Origin: WGMI01 sp041739275
GTDB lineage: Bacteria > Bacteroidota > Bacteroidia > Flavobacteriales > Schleiferiaceae
Direction of reading: 5' to 3'
DNA: 64,000 nucleotides
NCBI GenBank assembly: GCA_041739275.1
Contig: JBGSOF010000022.1
Location: forward strand, 1 to 64,000
The notes beneath the pieces were generated by a model, which searched no databases, was not told where the DNA came from, and was given only the letters and a program-made list of their open reading frames with translations. Shown here piece by piece: positions 40,597 to 48,688 of this stretch. The position numbers and the translations under genes were made by a program. Positions within the stretch are counted from its first letter, which is position 1. Each line of letters opens with the position of its first letter.

Positions 40597-42393
40597 TTGG
40601 CGAAGAGATACCCTCCTGAAAACGAGGAGAAAAAGCCGAAAGCAAGTCTCAAAAGTCTCAAGCGCTCGCTGAGGCTGTACAAGTACATCAAGCCCTATCG
40701 CGGGGCCTTTGTGCTCGGTATGGTCTTTTTGTTCCTCTCGAGCGCGGCCAATTTGGCCTTTCCCAAGTTTCTGGGGGAATTGGTGAGCGCGAGTTCCAAG
40801 CCCGATTTCGCCCAACAATTAGGGCGTATTGCGCTGATTTTGGCGGGGTTGCTCGTGGTTCAGGCGGTATTTTCGTATTTTAGGATTCTGCTGTTCGTCC
40901 GGGTGGCCGAAAAGGGGTTGGCCGCGCTTCGTCAGGCGACGTATTCGAAGATGCTTCGCTTGCCCATGGCGTTTTTCGACCAAAAGCGAGTAGGCGAATT
41001 GACGAGTAGGATCGCGTCAGACATCAACGTGTTGCAGGATGTCTTTACGTCGACCTTGGCGGAATTCATTCGGCAGTTGATCATTATTGTGGGGGGCATC
41101 GGCTTGTTGCTCTACACTTCTCCGCGGCTGACGCTGATTATGCTGGCTTCGCTGCCGCCTGTGGTGCTGCTCTCGGTGGCCTTTGGGCGTTTTATTCGCC
41201 GGTATGCCAAAGATGTTTCAAAGATGATGGCCGAGGCTACGACCGTGGTCGAAGAAACTCTTCAGGGCATTGCCAGTGTAAAGAGCTATGCGAATGAGCA
41301 CTTTGAATTGGGGCGATACAAAGCGAAAACAGACGCGGTGGCGGCTACCGCGATCAAGGGTGGGGTGTATCGAGCCGGTTTTGCTTCGTTTGTGATTCTC
41401 GGTTTGTTTGGAGCCGTGGTGTTGGTGATTTGGCAAGGCAGTTTGGACATTGCACGAGGCAGCATGGACGCGGGCGATTTGTTCAGTTTTGTGCTGTATT
41501 CGAGCTTTATCGGAGGGTCTATTGGGGGGATGGCGGATGTGTACGCTCGCTTGCAGCGGGCTTCGGGGGCGACGGAGGAACTGCTCGACATTTTTGATCA
41601 AGAAGAGGAGCCGATTCGGCTGGATCCGCCTTTGACTCGCGACCGCTCGCTTCGCGGTGCGCTTGAGTTTGAAAACCTGCGTTTTGCATATCCTTCTCGC
41701 CCCGCTTTTGAGGTGATTAAAGGGCTGAATTTGACGATTGAACCGGGTACGCGAGTGGCTTTGGTGGGTTCGAGTGGGGCAGGCAAGAGCACGCTGATGG
41801 CCCTTTTGCTTCGATTCTACGCGCCGGTTTCGGGTTGCATCAAAATCGATGGACGCAACCTGAACGATTGGGATTTAAGTGGTTATCGTTCACAATTGGC
41901 CCTGGTGCCCCAAGAGGTTTTGCTCTTTGGGGGAACCATTGAAGAGAATATTCGCTACGGCAAGCCGGGGGCTTCTTTGGAGGAAGTGATGGACGCGGCG
42001 CGCAAGGCCTACGCCCATGATTTTATCGCTTCGTTTCCCGATGGATATCAAACGACGGTGGGCGAGCGCGGCATTCAGTTGAGCGGGGGTCAGCGGCAGC
42101 GAATTGCAATTGCTCGAGCTTTGTTAAACGATCCGGCTCTTTTGCTCTTGGACGAAGCCACTTCTGCCCTCGACAGCGAGTCGGAGTTTTTTGTGCAGAG
42201 CGCGCTCGAAGCATTGATGACGAACCGCACCAGCTTGGTGATCGCCCATCGCTTGAGCACCATTCGCCAAGCCGACCGCATTCTTGTACTCGACGAAGGC
42301 CGCATCGTGGAAGACGGCTCGCCCGATGCCCTGCTTGCCCGCCCAGACAGCCGCTTCAAAACCCTCTGGGAGCGGCAGTTGTTGGATGATTGA
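40597..42393 (+). CDS. ABC exporter, fused permease-ATPase (MsbA-like)
   Basis: 598 residues: six transmembrane helices in the first 330 residues (YRGAFVLGMVFLFLSSAANL, FIRQLIIIVGGIGLLLY, FASFVILGLFGAVVLVIW) and a nucleotide-binding domain with Walker A GSSGAGKST near 390, Q-loop LVPQEVLLFGG, signature LSGGQRQR near 494, Walker B LLLLDEATSALD and the switch His in LVIAHRLSTI. Half-transporters of this layout flip lipid A or other lipids, or export drugs. The neighbouring LPS-core genes favour an envelope lipid, but substrate cannot be read. Start is TTG two bases after the oxygenase stop; coding ends five bases before the repeat array. Confidence 0.88.
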   Translation: MAKRYPPENEEKKPKASLKSLKRSLRLYKYIKPYRGAFVLGMVFLFLSSAANLAFPKFLGELVSASSKPDFAQQLGRIALILAGLLVVQAVFSYFRILLFVRVAEKGLAALRQATYSKMLRLPMAFFDQKRVGELTSRIASDINVLQDVFTSTLAEFIRQLIIIVGGIGLLLYTSPRLTLIMLASLPPVVLLSVAFGRFIRRYAKDVSKMMAEATTVVEETLQGIASVKSYANEHFELGRYKAKTDAVAATAIKGGVYRAGFASFVILGLFGAVVLVIWQGSLDIARGSMDAGDLFSFVLYSSFIGGSIGGMADVYARLQRASGATEELLDIFDQEEEPIRLDPPLTRDRSLRGALEFENLRFAYPSRPAFEVIKGLNLTIEPGTRVALVGSSGAGKSTLMALLLRFYAPVSGCIKIDGRNLNDWDLSGYRSQLALVPQEVLLFGGTIEENIRYGKPGASLEEVMDAARKAYAHDFIASFPDGYQTTVGERGIQLSGGQRQRIAIARALLNDPALLLLDEATSALDSESEFFVQSALEALMTNRTSLVIAHRLSTIRQADRILVLDEGRIVEDGSPDALLARPDSRFKTLWERQLLDD

Positions 42394-42397
42394 CTTT

Positions 42398-42612
42398 GGG
42401 CAGACACATAGGACAGACACATAGGACAGACACATAGGGCAGACATCTAGGGGCAGACGTCTAGGGGCAGACGTCTAGGGGCAGAAGTCTAGGGGCAGAC
42501 GTCTAGGGGCAGACGTCTAGGGGCAGAAGTCTAGGGGCAGAAGTCTAGGGGCAGACGTCTAGGGGCAGACGTCTAGGGGCAGACGTCTAGGGGCAGACAC
42601 GTAGGTCTGCCC
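42398..42612 (+). repeat. Short-period tandem array ending in a perfect palindrome (REP/BIME-like)
   Basis: Fourteen tandem units follow the ABC gene: three of 13 bases (CAGACACATAGGR) and eleven of 14 bases (CAGACGTCTAGGGG, with CAGAAGTCTAGGGG variants at 42482, 42524 and 42538, and CAGACATCTAGGGG at 42440). The last unit opens into a complete palindrome at 42591-42612: arms GGGCAGAC and GTCTGCCC around a six-base ACGTAG loop. Each unit thus resembles a truncated left half of the palindrome. About 40 further bases carry TTACGGGG twice. The array stands directly upstream of the RAYT gene, the normal partner of REP palindromes. Confidence 0.85.
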
Positions 42613-42703
42613 TTACGGGGTGTAGGGTATGTATTACATTTTGGTGTAGTTTTACGGGGTCGACTGCGCATTGGCGTGGCCTTACCAAAAAACGAAAATC
42701 AGG

Positions 42704-43339
42704 ATGAATCGATACAACACCTGTATTCGTCGAAGAAAATCTATTCGATTAAAAGGCTATGATTATTCGCAGGCCGGATTGTATTTTATTACCATTTGTG
42801 TTCAAAATAGACGGCGTCTGTTTGGAGAAATCGTCGGCAGAGTCGAAGACGCGAGTTTGACGGTTACAAATAAAATGGTATTGAACGAAGCCGGAATCAT
42901 GGTTAAAAAATGGTACTTCGAATTGGAAAATAAATTTCCAGATATCCGATGCCACGAAATGGTGGTTATGCCCGACCATTTCCATTGCATTATCGAAAAC
43001 GTCGGCGGAAAGGGCGAGGACGCGGGTTCGCCCCAACTTCATAAAATAAACGGGTTTGGCCAAAAAAAGGGCGAACACGCAGGTTCGGGCGAACACGCAG
43101 GTTCGCCCCTATACAGGGTGGTGCAATGGTTTAAAACCATGACGACGAACGAATATATCCGCGGTGTAAAAAACAATAATTGGCAACCGTTTAATAGGAA
43201 ATTATGGCAACGAAATTATTATGAATGCATCATTCGAAGCGAACAATCCTTTAAAACTATTTCGAAATACATTGTCAATAATCCCGCAAAATGGAGTTTA
43301 AAACTCACTTGGAAATACAACGATTATCGACAACATTAA
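42704..43339 (+). CDS. REP-associated tyrosine transposase (RAYT, IS200/IS605 TnpA-like)
   Basis: 211 residues of the Y1 HUH nuclease group. The HUH motif is VVMPDHFHCIIENVG (H92 and H94), preceded by YFITICVQNRRRLFGEI, the family N-terminal strand; the likely catalytic tyrosine is Y189 in KYIVNNPAKW. RAYTs cut and join single-stranded REP hairpins and are usually single-copy domesticated enzymes. The gene is AT-rich compared with the genes around it, a sign of transfer. The ATG at 42704 has AGG just before it; an upstream in-frame start at 42671 is less likely. Oddly, between the HUH and the tyrosine part, residues 102-134 consist largely of peptide encoded by palindrome copies (GKGEDAGSP, KKGEHAGS, GEHAGS). 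Confidence 0.87.
   Translation: MNRYNTCIRRRKSIRLKGYDYSQAGLYFITICVQNRRRLFGEIVGRVEDASLTVTNKMVLNEAGIMVKKWYFELENKFPDIRCHEMVVMPDHFHCIIENVGGKGEDAGSPQLHKINGFGQKKGEHAGSGEHAGSPLYRVVQWFKTMTTNEYIRGVKNNNWQPFNRKLWQRNYYECIIRSEQSFKTISKYIVNNPAKWSLKLTWKYNDYRQH
43012..43108 (+). repeat. Palindrome copies embedded in the RAYT reading frame
   Basis: Three copies lie inside the RAYT gene. The copy at 43012-43033 is imperfect. The 18-base unit GGGCGAACACGCAGGTTC occurs in direct tandem at 43069-43086 and 43087-43104. The second completes a perfect palindrome at 43087-43108, arms GGGCGAAC and GTTCGCCC around ACGCAG, the same 8-6-8 layout and loop type (ACGYAG) as the palindrome ending the upstream array. All copies keep the reading frame (18 bases = six codons, GEHAGS). 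Confidence 0.85.
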
Positions 43340-43384
43340 AGCCTATGGCGTCTATCACTCAAAACGTAGGATTCCAATTCCCCA

Positions 43385-44380
43385 CTACCCCACCGCTTTG
43401 CGATACGCCTTAAAATCTGCCCAAACTATTGATGCAGGGCGTTTTGGGGCGAGGCCGTTGTGGCGGGCGATGCGCGCGAGGAGCGACCAGTAGTTGAGGA
43501 GCGTTTTTTGCGCCTCCCAGAACGAAAAACCCGGACTGTAGATGTGTGTCGGCTCGCTCGCCGCACCGTTGAGTTCGATGATACAAAAATCGCGGCCTTC
43601 GAGCAAAGCCTCCCATGAAGCCGCCTTCAGGTCGAAACGCCCAAAATGGAACCCCTGGATAGACGCACTCAACGACTGCATTCGCTCCACCAAACGAGCG
43701 TCGATACGTTCTCGCGCATCGAGAAAAATCGTGCCTCGATTGTGATTTCCAATCGGCTGACAGCGAACAACTTCTCCATGGGCCGGAAGTAGATTCAAAA
43801 TCAGATCGTCCACGCGATCCAAATAGCGACAAAAACGCGGATGCGCCTCCAAGAGCACGCGAACCGTGCGCACACCATCGCCTACCACCTCCATAAACTG
43901 CTTGTCGCATACCGAAACCACGCGGAAACGATCCTCGCCCGGATAGCGAACGACGAAGACTCCATACTCGAAGGGAAAATCACAGTACTTCTGCAGGATG
44001 TGCGGACGCTCGATCGCCCCCAATGCCGCCACCGCCTCGGCCTCGTCGCGCAAAAGGCGCACACCAATGCCCCGTTCGCCCACCTCAGGCTTCAAAACCA
44101 GAGGAAAAGACCTGCCCAAACGCTCCAATACCCCTCCCGCCTCCACAGGCTTCAAAGCGCGTTCAACCACCTCGTATTCGGGAACAAATTCGGTTGGAAG
44201 CAAGCGCAGCACATCGCTCTTTCGATATCCAAACAACCCTCCGTATTCGATGGCCGGATTGACGGCCGAAAGCCAATCTAAACGACCGAAGCGAATCACA
44301 TAAAAAACATACCGAAAAAACACCAAGGGATATACCCAGGTATAGGGCCAAAACTCCCAAGCCCCGAAAAGCAGCGACAT
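43385..44380 (-). CDS. ATP-grasp domain protein
   Basis: 331 residues from the ATG at 44380. After a hydrophobic N terminus (WPYTWVYPLVFFRYVFYVI, possibly membrane-associated) comes an ATP-grasp fold: FPLVLKPEVGERGIGVRLL (ATP-binding lysine and glycine loop), PHILQKYCDFPFEYGVFVVR, and FDLKAASWEALLEGRDFCIIELNG with the metal-binding E-x-N. D-alanine-D-alanine ligase and RimK are relatives. It should join a carboxylate to an amine or similar, substrate unknown. A GTG at 44410 would overlap the NRDE gene, so I prefer 44380, 14 bases after that gene. Last gene of the six-gene operon. Confidence 0.72.
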   Translation of the reverse strand: MSLLFGAWEFWPYTWVYPLVFFRYVFYVIRFGRLDWLSAVNPAIEYGGLFGYRKSDVLRLLPTEFVPEYEVVERALKPVEAGGVLERLGRSFPLVLKPEVGERGIGVRLLRDEAEAVAALGAIERPHILQKYCDFPFEYGVFVVRYPGEDRFRVVSVCDKQFMEVVGDGVRTVRVLLEAHPRFCRYLDRVDDLILNLLPAHGEVVRCQPIGNHNRGTIFLDARERIDARLVERMQSLSASIQGFHFGRFDLKAASWEALLEGRDFCIIELNGAASEPTHIYSPGFSFWEAQKTLLNYWSLLARIARHNGLAPKRPASIVWADFKAYRKAVG

Positions 44381-44394
44381 CCGGGCAAACAACC

Positions 44395-45090
44395 TCACCC
44401 CAGCGCGCACTCGAGTTCAGAATCGACCGTGAGATCTCGATATCGATACTGCAAACGGCCCGATTCAAAAGCAAACTGACTCACCGCGATCGTCTTCAAA
44501 AAGGAACGGTCGACCAACATGTCAATCTCAGGCCGATCGGAATGCGTTCGGGAGTGAAAATCCCACTGGCCCGCGCAACTGGGCTCACCCTCTGTCTCTA
44601 GCCATTCTGCCAACCAAAGCTTGCGCAATTGCTGAGCTTCGAGATCGTATAGGGTCCAGGATGCGCGAATAAAAGGAGGTTCGGGATGATCTACGACCCA
44701 ACCGGAGCCGTCCCACACAAATTCAGTGATGGCCTCTCGATCGAAACATATCGAAGTAAATGGCTCAATGCCCGTAGGGTCGAAAGTTTCGGCCCAAGCC
44801 TCGACCGAAACAGCCTGAGCAATTTCAATCGGAATCCTGCCCCTGCTCATGCGATAAGGAGGCTCGTGCCTGTGATGCTTGCGCCCCCCATTGAGCAAAT
44901 AAACAAAGCGACCGCTGCGGTTTGCCGCCATCCAACTTCCCCCGCCTAAGCGATCGAGCGCAAAAAAAACATCTCCTCCGGATTCAGAGTGCCAGCGGGG
45001 AAATTCGGCGGCTCCACGACTCAAAGCCTCGTCTCGGTTGTGTGCCACGGCGAGTCCTGTAGGAGTTCGAACGCAACTGAGCGTACACAA
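44395..45090 (-). CDS. NRDE-family protein (TANGO2-like)
   Basis: 231 residues starting MCTLSCVRTPTGLAVAHNRDE, with the Cys at position 2 and the NRDE motif that define the family (Ntn-hydrolase-like fold). Further on DVFFALDRLGGGSWMAANRSGRFVYLLNGG gives the second family block (quoted in part: LGGGSWMAANRSG). The eukaryotic homologue TANGO2 is implicated in lipid and heme handling, and the bacterial role is unsettled. Seven bases separate it from the DinB-like gene upstream. Confidence 0.85.
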   Translation of the reverse strand: MCTLSCVRTPTGLAVAHNRDEALSRGAAEFPRWHSESGGDVFFALDRLGGGSWMAANRSGRFVYLLNGGRKHHRHEPPYRMSRGRIPIEIAQAVSVEAWAETFDPTGIEPFTSICFDREAITEFVWDGSGWVVDHPEPPFIRASWTLYDLEAQQLRKLWLAEWLETEGEPSCAGQWDFHSRTHSDRPEIDMLVDRSFLKTIAVSQFAFESGRLQYRYRDLTVDSELECALG

Positions 45091-45097
45091 AGGGCAA

Positions 45098-45613
45098 TCA
45101 GGCGCTCAGCGTTCGGTGGCGACGCGTGCTGTCGGCCAATCCAAACTGTTCAGAAATCGAAAACTCCGGCCGGAGGGCGCAAATGCCAATTCGCATCAAG
45201 GCCATATGGTGCACCAAATGCTCTAAGTTGTAGGCCAATTCGCGCTCTACGCTGGTCGCGATGCGAATCGGCTCTTCAGACTCGGTTTCGATCATCAGTT
45301 CAATCGGTCGATCGTCGACCCCGGAGCGCAACATCAAAACCAGACCTCTGCTGATTTCCAAGGCATAAGCGAGTTCGCTTTCGATGCGCAAATCGCGGCT
45401 GCGGCGGTCGTAGCAAATCGAAAATTCTGAGCCTTGAGTGCTCTCGGGGCGAAGCAAGCATCCGAAAAACTCGAGTACGTGCCGGTAGTGCATCCCGACC
45501 GAAGAGCCGGCGAGCACCTCTGAAGGGCGGCGGTAATCGACTTCTCCGAGCCGCTCCAAAACATCGATACAATCTTCAATTAAGCCCGCACAGCGACCGG
45601 CAATCCAACTCAT
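45098..45613 (-). CDS. DinB-like metal-binding four-helix protein
   Basis: 171 residues from the ATG at 45613. Helices with a potential metal triad: H45 in GMHYRHVLEFF and H132/H136 in EHLVHHMALMRIG, which is the DinB/YfiT arrangement (one His in helix 2, HxxxH in helix 4). The middle carries a beta insertion (IELMIETESEEPIRIATS). DinB-fold proteins include thiol-dependent S-transferases (bacillithiol, mycothiol) and isomerases. Start at 45613 overlaps the DoxX stop as ATGA. Confidence 0.65.
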   Translation of the reverse strand: MSWIAGRCAGLIEDCIDVLERLGEVDYRRPSEVLAGSSVGMHYRHVLEFFGCLLRPESTQGSEFSICYDRRSRDLRIESELAYALEISRGLVLMLRSGVDDRPIELMIETESEEPIRIATSVERELAYNLEHLVHHMALMRIGICALRPEFSISEQFGLADSTRRHRTLSA

Positions 45614-46047
45614 AGTTTGCTCCCGATTATAGGAATTGTTCGGCGGTGAAAGTAAACATTTACCGCTGAAAGAACCCAAATCAGCACAGCCATTCCGAAG
45701 AGTTGCCCTCCGTCGGTACCACCCTCAGGCAGCGCAATGGCCACGCCCAGCGGGGTGAACAGGTGAAAACCAATGGCTCCGGTCATCAAACCGACCGCGC
45801 CCAAGGCACCGATGCCCGCCGTGGCCGGAATCAAAAAGAGTATCCCCACAATGAGTTCCTGAACCCCAATACCGATTCGCCCCCAGGGCTCCATCCCAAT
45901 GGTCGTAAACAGCTGTACGCTTACAGGAGCCGCGCTGAACTTGAAGAACAAACTCTGCATCAAGAGTATGGCGGGGAGCAAACGAAGAGACCAATCGAGC
46001 CAAGTGGGCAAAGCGGGTTGACTGCGGAGCGAAAACAAGTGATTCAC
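45610..46047 (-). CDS. DoxX-family membrane protein
   Basis: 145 residues with four transmembrane helices (LDWSLRLLPAILLMQSLFFKF, LIVGILFLIPATAGIGALGAV, GFHLFTPLGVAI, LFGMAVLIWVLSAVNVYF). The first helix contains the SLFFKF segment where DoxX proteins have their conserved Lys/Phe. DoxX members work with thiol or oxidoreductase systems at the membrane in several bacteria; no partner is proven here. It lies 75 bases after the type II NADH dehydrogenase and overlaps the DinB-like gene. Confidence 0.72.
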   Translation of the reverse strand: MNHLFSLRSQPALPTWLDWSLRLLPAILLMQSLFFKFSAAPVSVQLFTTIGMEPWGRIGIGVQELIVGILFLIPATAGIGALGAVGLMTGAIGFHLFTPLGVAIALPEGGTDGGQLFGMAVLIWVLSAVNVYFHRRTIPIIGSKL

Positions 46048-46122
46048 AATTCAAGGAATTTTGGTTATTGAACGCAGCAAAACTCCATCACCAAACGAGA
46101 TCGCGATGTCGGGCATCAGACA

Positions 46123-47394
46123 TCAAACCTCTTTTCTTTTAAACGGTCGAATGATGAGTCGGATTCCCTTGTCGTAGCGCAAATAACTCACGGTCCAATT
46201 GGTCAAGGCAACCAGTCTATTTTTGAATCCAACCAGGGTAACCAAATGGACAAACATCCACAGATACCAAGCGATCAAGCCTTTTGAATGAAACCTGCCG
46301 ATATCGACCACGGCTCTATTTCGGCCGATGGTCGCCATGCTTCCCTTGTCTTGATAGCTAAAGGCCTTCCAGCTTTTTTCGTCTTCGCCTCGATTTAAGT
46401 TGCGCGAGAGGTTTTTGGCCTGTTGGATGGCTGCCTGAGCTACTTGCGGATGGCCAAAATCTCCGGGTTTTTCGTGCATCAGCGCAATGTCGCCCAGTGC
46501 AAATATGCCTCGACAGCCCGCGATTCGATGGTGTCGGTCTACGGCGTATCGCCCGCGCTCGTATGCCTGATCGGGCAAGCCCGGAACCATGGCACCGCGA
46601 ACCCCCGCCGCCCAAACAACCGTGCCCGCCTGGATCACGGCTTTGTCGGTTCGAACCTCCCGGCCGTCGTAACCTAGAACGTGATGGTCGAGCCATACCT
46701 CTACGTCCATAGACTTGAGGAACTTGAGCGCCTCCGCACTCGACTTGGCACTCATACCGGGCAGCAATCGATCGGCCCCTTGAACCAAGTGAACGGTCAT
46801 TCTGCGAATGTCGAGATCGGGGTAATCGTTGGGCAAGACGTGTTTTTTGAGCTCGCTCAATGCTCCTGAAAGCTCAACGCCCGTAGGGCCCCCGCCTACA
46901 ATCACGTAATTCATCAAACGTTCGCGCTCCGCCAAATCGGCTGTGAGCAGTGAGGCCTCAAAATTTTGGAGGATCAAACTCCGCAGATCAAGTGCTTCGG
47001 GAACGCTCTTCATCGGCATCGAAAGCGCTTCGATTTGGGCATTTCCGTAATAATTAGTCGCTGAACCCATAGCGAGCACCAAATAATCGTAGTCAAGCGG
47101 CCCGATGGAGGTTTCGATCTTGTTTTGATCGGGTTGAATGGACAAAAGCGCCCCAACTCTGAAATAAAAATTCTCTTTACCGATAAACGCCTTGCGAATG
47201 GGATACGCAATGGAATCGGGCTCCAAACCGGCTGTAGCAACCTGATAGAGAAGCGGTTGGAAGGTGTGATAATTGTATTTGTCGAGCAGGACCACCTGAT
47301 ACTTTGCAGAGTCGAGGGTGCGCGCGAGTTTGAGCCCCGCGAATCCACCTCCGACAATGACAATTCGCTTTTGACTGAGTTTGGGGATATTCAC
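46123..47394 (-). CDS. ndh: Type II NADH dehydrogenase (NADH:quinone oxidoreductase)
   Basis: 423 residues. Two dinucleotide folds: RIVIVGGGFAGLKLARTLD binds FAD at the N terminus, and NYVIVGGGPTGVELSGALSE binds NADH. The quinone-site motif appears as AAIQQAKNLSRNLN (AQxAxQQ-like region QVAQAAIQQ) and IFALGDIAL is the late FAD motif. The C terminus has an amphipathic/hydrophobic part (WYLWMFVHLVTLVGF) for membrane attachment. It passes electrons from NADH to quinone without pumping. The start overlaps the stop of the upstream DinB gene by four bases (ATGA). Confidence 0.88.
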   Translation of the reverse strand: MNIPKLSQKRIVIVGGGFAGLKLARTLDSAKYQVVLLDKYNYHTFQPLLYQVATAGLEPDSIAYPIRKAFIGKENFYFRVGALLSIQPDQNKIETSIGPLDYDYLVLAMGSATNYYGNAQIEALSMPMKSVPEALDLRSLILQNFEASLLTADLAERERLMNYVIVGGGPTGVELSGALSELKKHVLPNDYPDLDIRRMTVHLVQGADRLLPGMSAKSSAEALKFLKSMDVEVWLDHHVLGYDGREVRTDKAVIQAGTVVWAAGVRGAMVPGLPDQAYERGRYAVDRHHRIAGCRGIFALGDIALMHEKPGDFGHPQVAQAAIQQAKNLSRNLNRGEDEKSWKAFSYQDKGSMATIGRNRAVVDIGRFHSKGLIAWYLWMFVHLVTLVGFKNRLVALTNWTVSYLRYDKGIRLIIRPFKRKEV

Positions 47395-47939
47395 CTTTTT
47401 GGAAAATCAGGATGGTTTAAATAGAGCGATTCTGCCGTTTTGCGATGATGTCTCGAATGCCCTGCCACAATCCAGACCAACGCGCGCGCAGTGGTTGAAT
47501 GTCCGTTGACCCGCACGCTTTTGTGCCCGGTTTCTGCGCGAGCCTTTTTTGCAAGCGATTCAAAAACCAGACGAACTGCAGCCCAATCAGAAATCGACTC
47601 GTTCAGGCTTTCGGCAAGGGTCGAAGCACTTATTTGATAATCATTTTGATCGAAGCCGGGCAGGTTTTGCTGTTCGCCGCGCAGGGCGCACAAAAGACGA
47701 TAGGTAAAAATCAACTCGGTGTCCGCCAAATGACGGGTCATTTCGATCAAATTCCACTTTCCAGGGCTCGGTCGAAAAGATGCCTCGTCGGCCGATAACG
47801 AACCCAAGCGCCCTTTCCAAAAGCCCAGGTCGTCTGAGAGGGAAACGAGCGGATCTGCCTCGTCGGCCAAAGCATGGATGTACGACTCAAAAAAAGTGGG
47901 AAACTCGCCCGTGAGCGGCTTTTCAATGGGTTCCATCAT
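47391..47939 (-). CDS. DinB/YfiT-family protein
   Basis: 182 residues of DinB fold: RPSPGKWNLIEMTRHLADTE carries H70 and WIVAGHSRHHRKTAESLYL carries H161 and H165, the three ligands of the YfiT-type metal site (spacing HxxxH conserved). YfiT/BstA proteins are bacillithiol S-transferases; the function of this one is not proven. Starts at two adjacent Met codons at 47939/47936. First gene of the operon DinB - Ndh2 - DoxX - DinB-like - NRDE - ATP-grasp. Confidence 0.82.
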   Translation of the reverse strand: MMEPIEKPLTGEFPTFFESYIHALADEADPLVSLSDDLGFWKGRLGSLSADEASFRPSPGKWNLIEMTRHLADTELIFTYRLLCALRGEQQNLPGFDQNDYQISASTLAESLNESISDWAAVRLVFESLAKKARAETGHKSVRVNGHSTTARALVWIVAGHSRHHRKTAESLYLNHPDFPKR

Positions 47940-48018
47940 GACTTTGATCGAGAGGCTCGGGCCTTGAGTTCATTAAATGGATAAAAAAAACGCGTGTAAC
48001 AGAAAAATCAACTTCAGC

Positions 48019-48552
48019 TCAACCCCTCGGATTTTCAAAGAAACCATCGAGCAAGCGCCAACCCGAAGGGGTGTAGATGGCGAGGTAACCCAATCTAAGG
48101 GTCTGGCGTTCTTCGGGATGCACAAGCGAGAGCGTGCACAACATTCGATAAATGCTTCGGTCTTCGGGATCGGGAGCCCCGGTCGCAGAGAGCACTTCGA
48201 GGATGTAGCCTTCTCTTCGATAGTCGTCCAAGAAATCGGCAATGTCTCTGCAACTCTGTTCGTACTCTTTTCGAAACTTCGGATAATCCTTGCCCGCAGA
48301 CTTTTTGAGCTCATCGGCCTTGGCCGCTCGTTTTTCTTCAGACAAACCGGCCAAAGAAGCGGTGTACGACTGGTCGACGAAGGATAGATACTCTTGAAGC
48401 GAAGGGTACAAAGCCTTGAGCCTGAGCGGCTCACTTGCAAGCAATCGGGCACTCTCTCCGGCAAAATCGAGCATGCCCACGGTGTCGGACTGAGCGTGCA
48501 GATTCGCCGCAACAAACCCAGTCAAGACTATAGCGATCAGCGATTTGCGCAT
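48019..48552 (-). CDS. Hypothetical exported protein
   Basis: 177 residues with a signal peptide (MRKSLIAIVLTGFVAANLHAQ). The mature part is mostly helical and charged in the middle (LSEEKRAAKADELKKSAGKD) and ends in a short beta segment TLRLGYLAIYTPSGWRLLDGFF. No family recognised. It stands alone downstream of ribB with 136 bases between them; no convincing terminator was seen in that gap. Confidence 0.65.
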   Translation of the reverse strand: MRKSLIAIVLTGFVAANLHAQSDTVGMLDFAGESARLLASEPLRLKALYPSLQEYLSFVDQSYTASLAGLSEEKRAAKADELKKSAGKDYPKFRKEYEQSCRDIADFLDDYRREGYILEVLSATGAPDPEDRSIYRMLCTLSLVHPEERQTLRLGYLAIYTPSGWRLLDGFFENPRG

Positions 48553-48688
48553 TGGATTCTGCTTTTGTCAAGCCTCGTAAAAATACGCGTTGAAAGCCCC
48601 CTAGCACGAAGAAAAACAAAGAGCCGTCGAGCCCTGAATACGTGTTTGAACCCTATGGCCGATTTTACCCCAAAGAATGGTGTGTGAA

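Noticed and set aside
42398..42612. Tandem array considered as a CRISPR
   Set aside because: Units are 13-14 bases with no unique spacers and no cas genes nearby.
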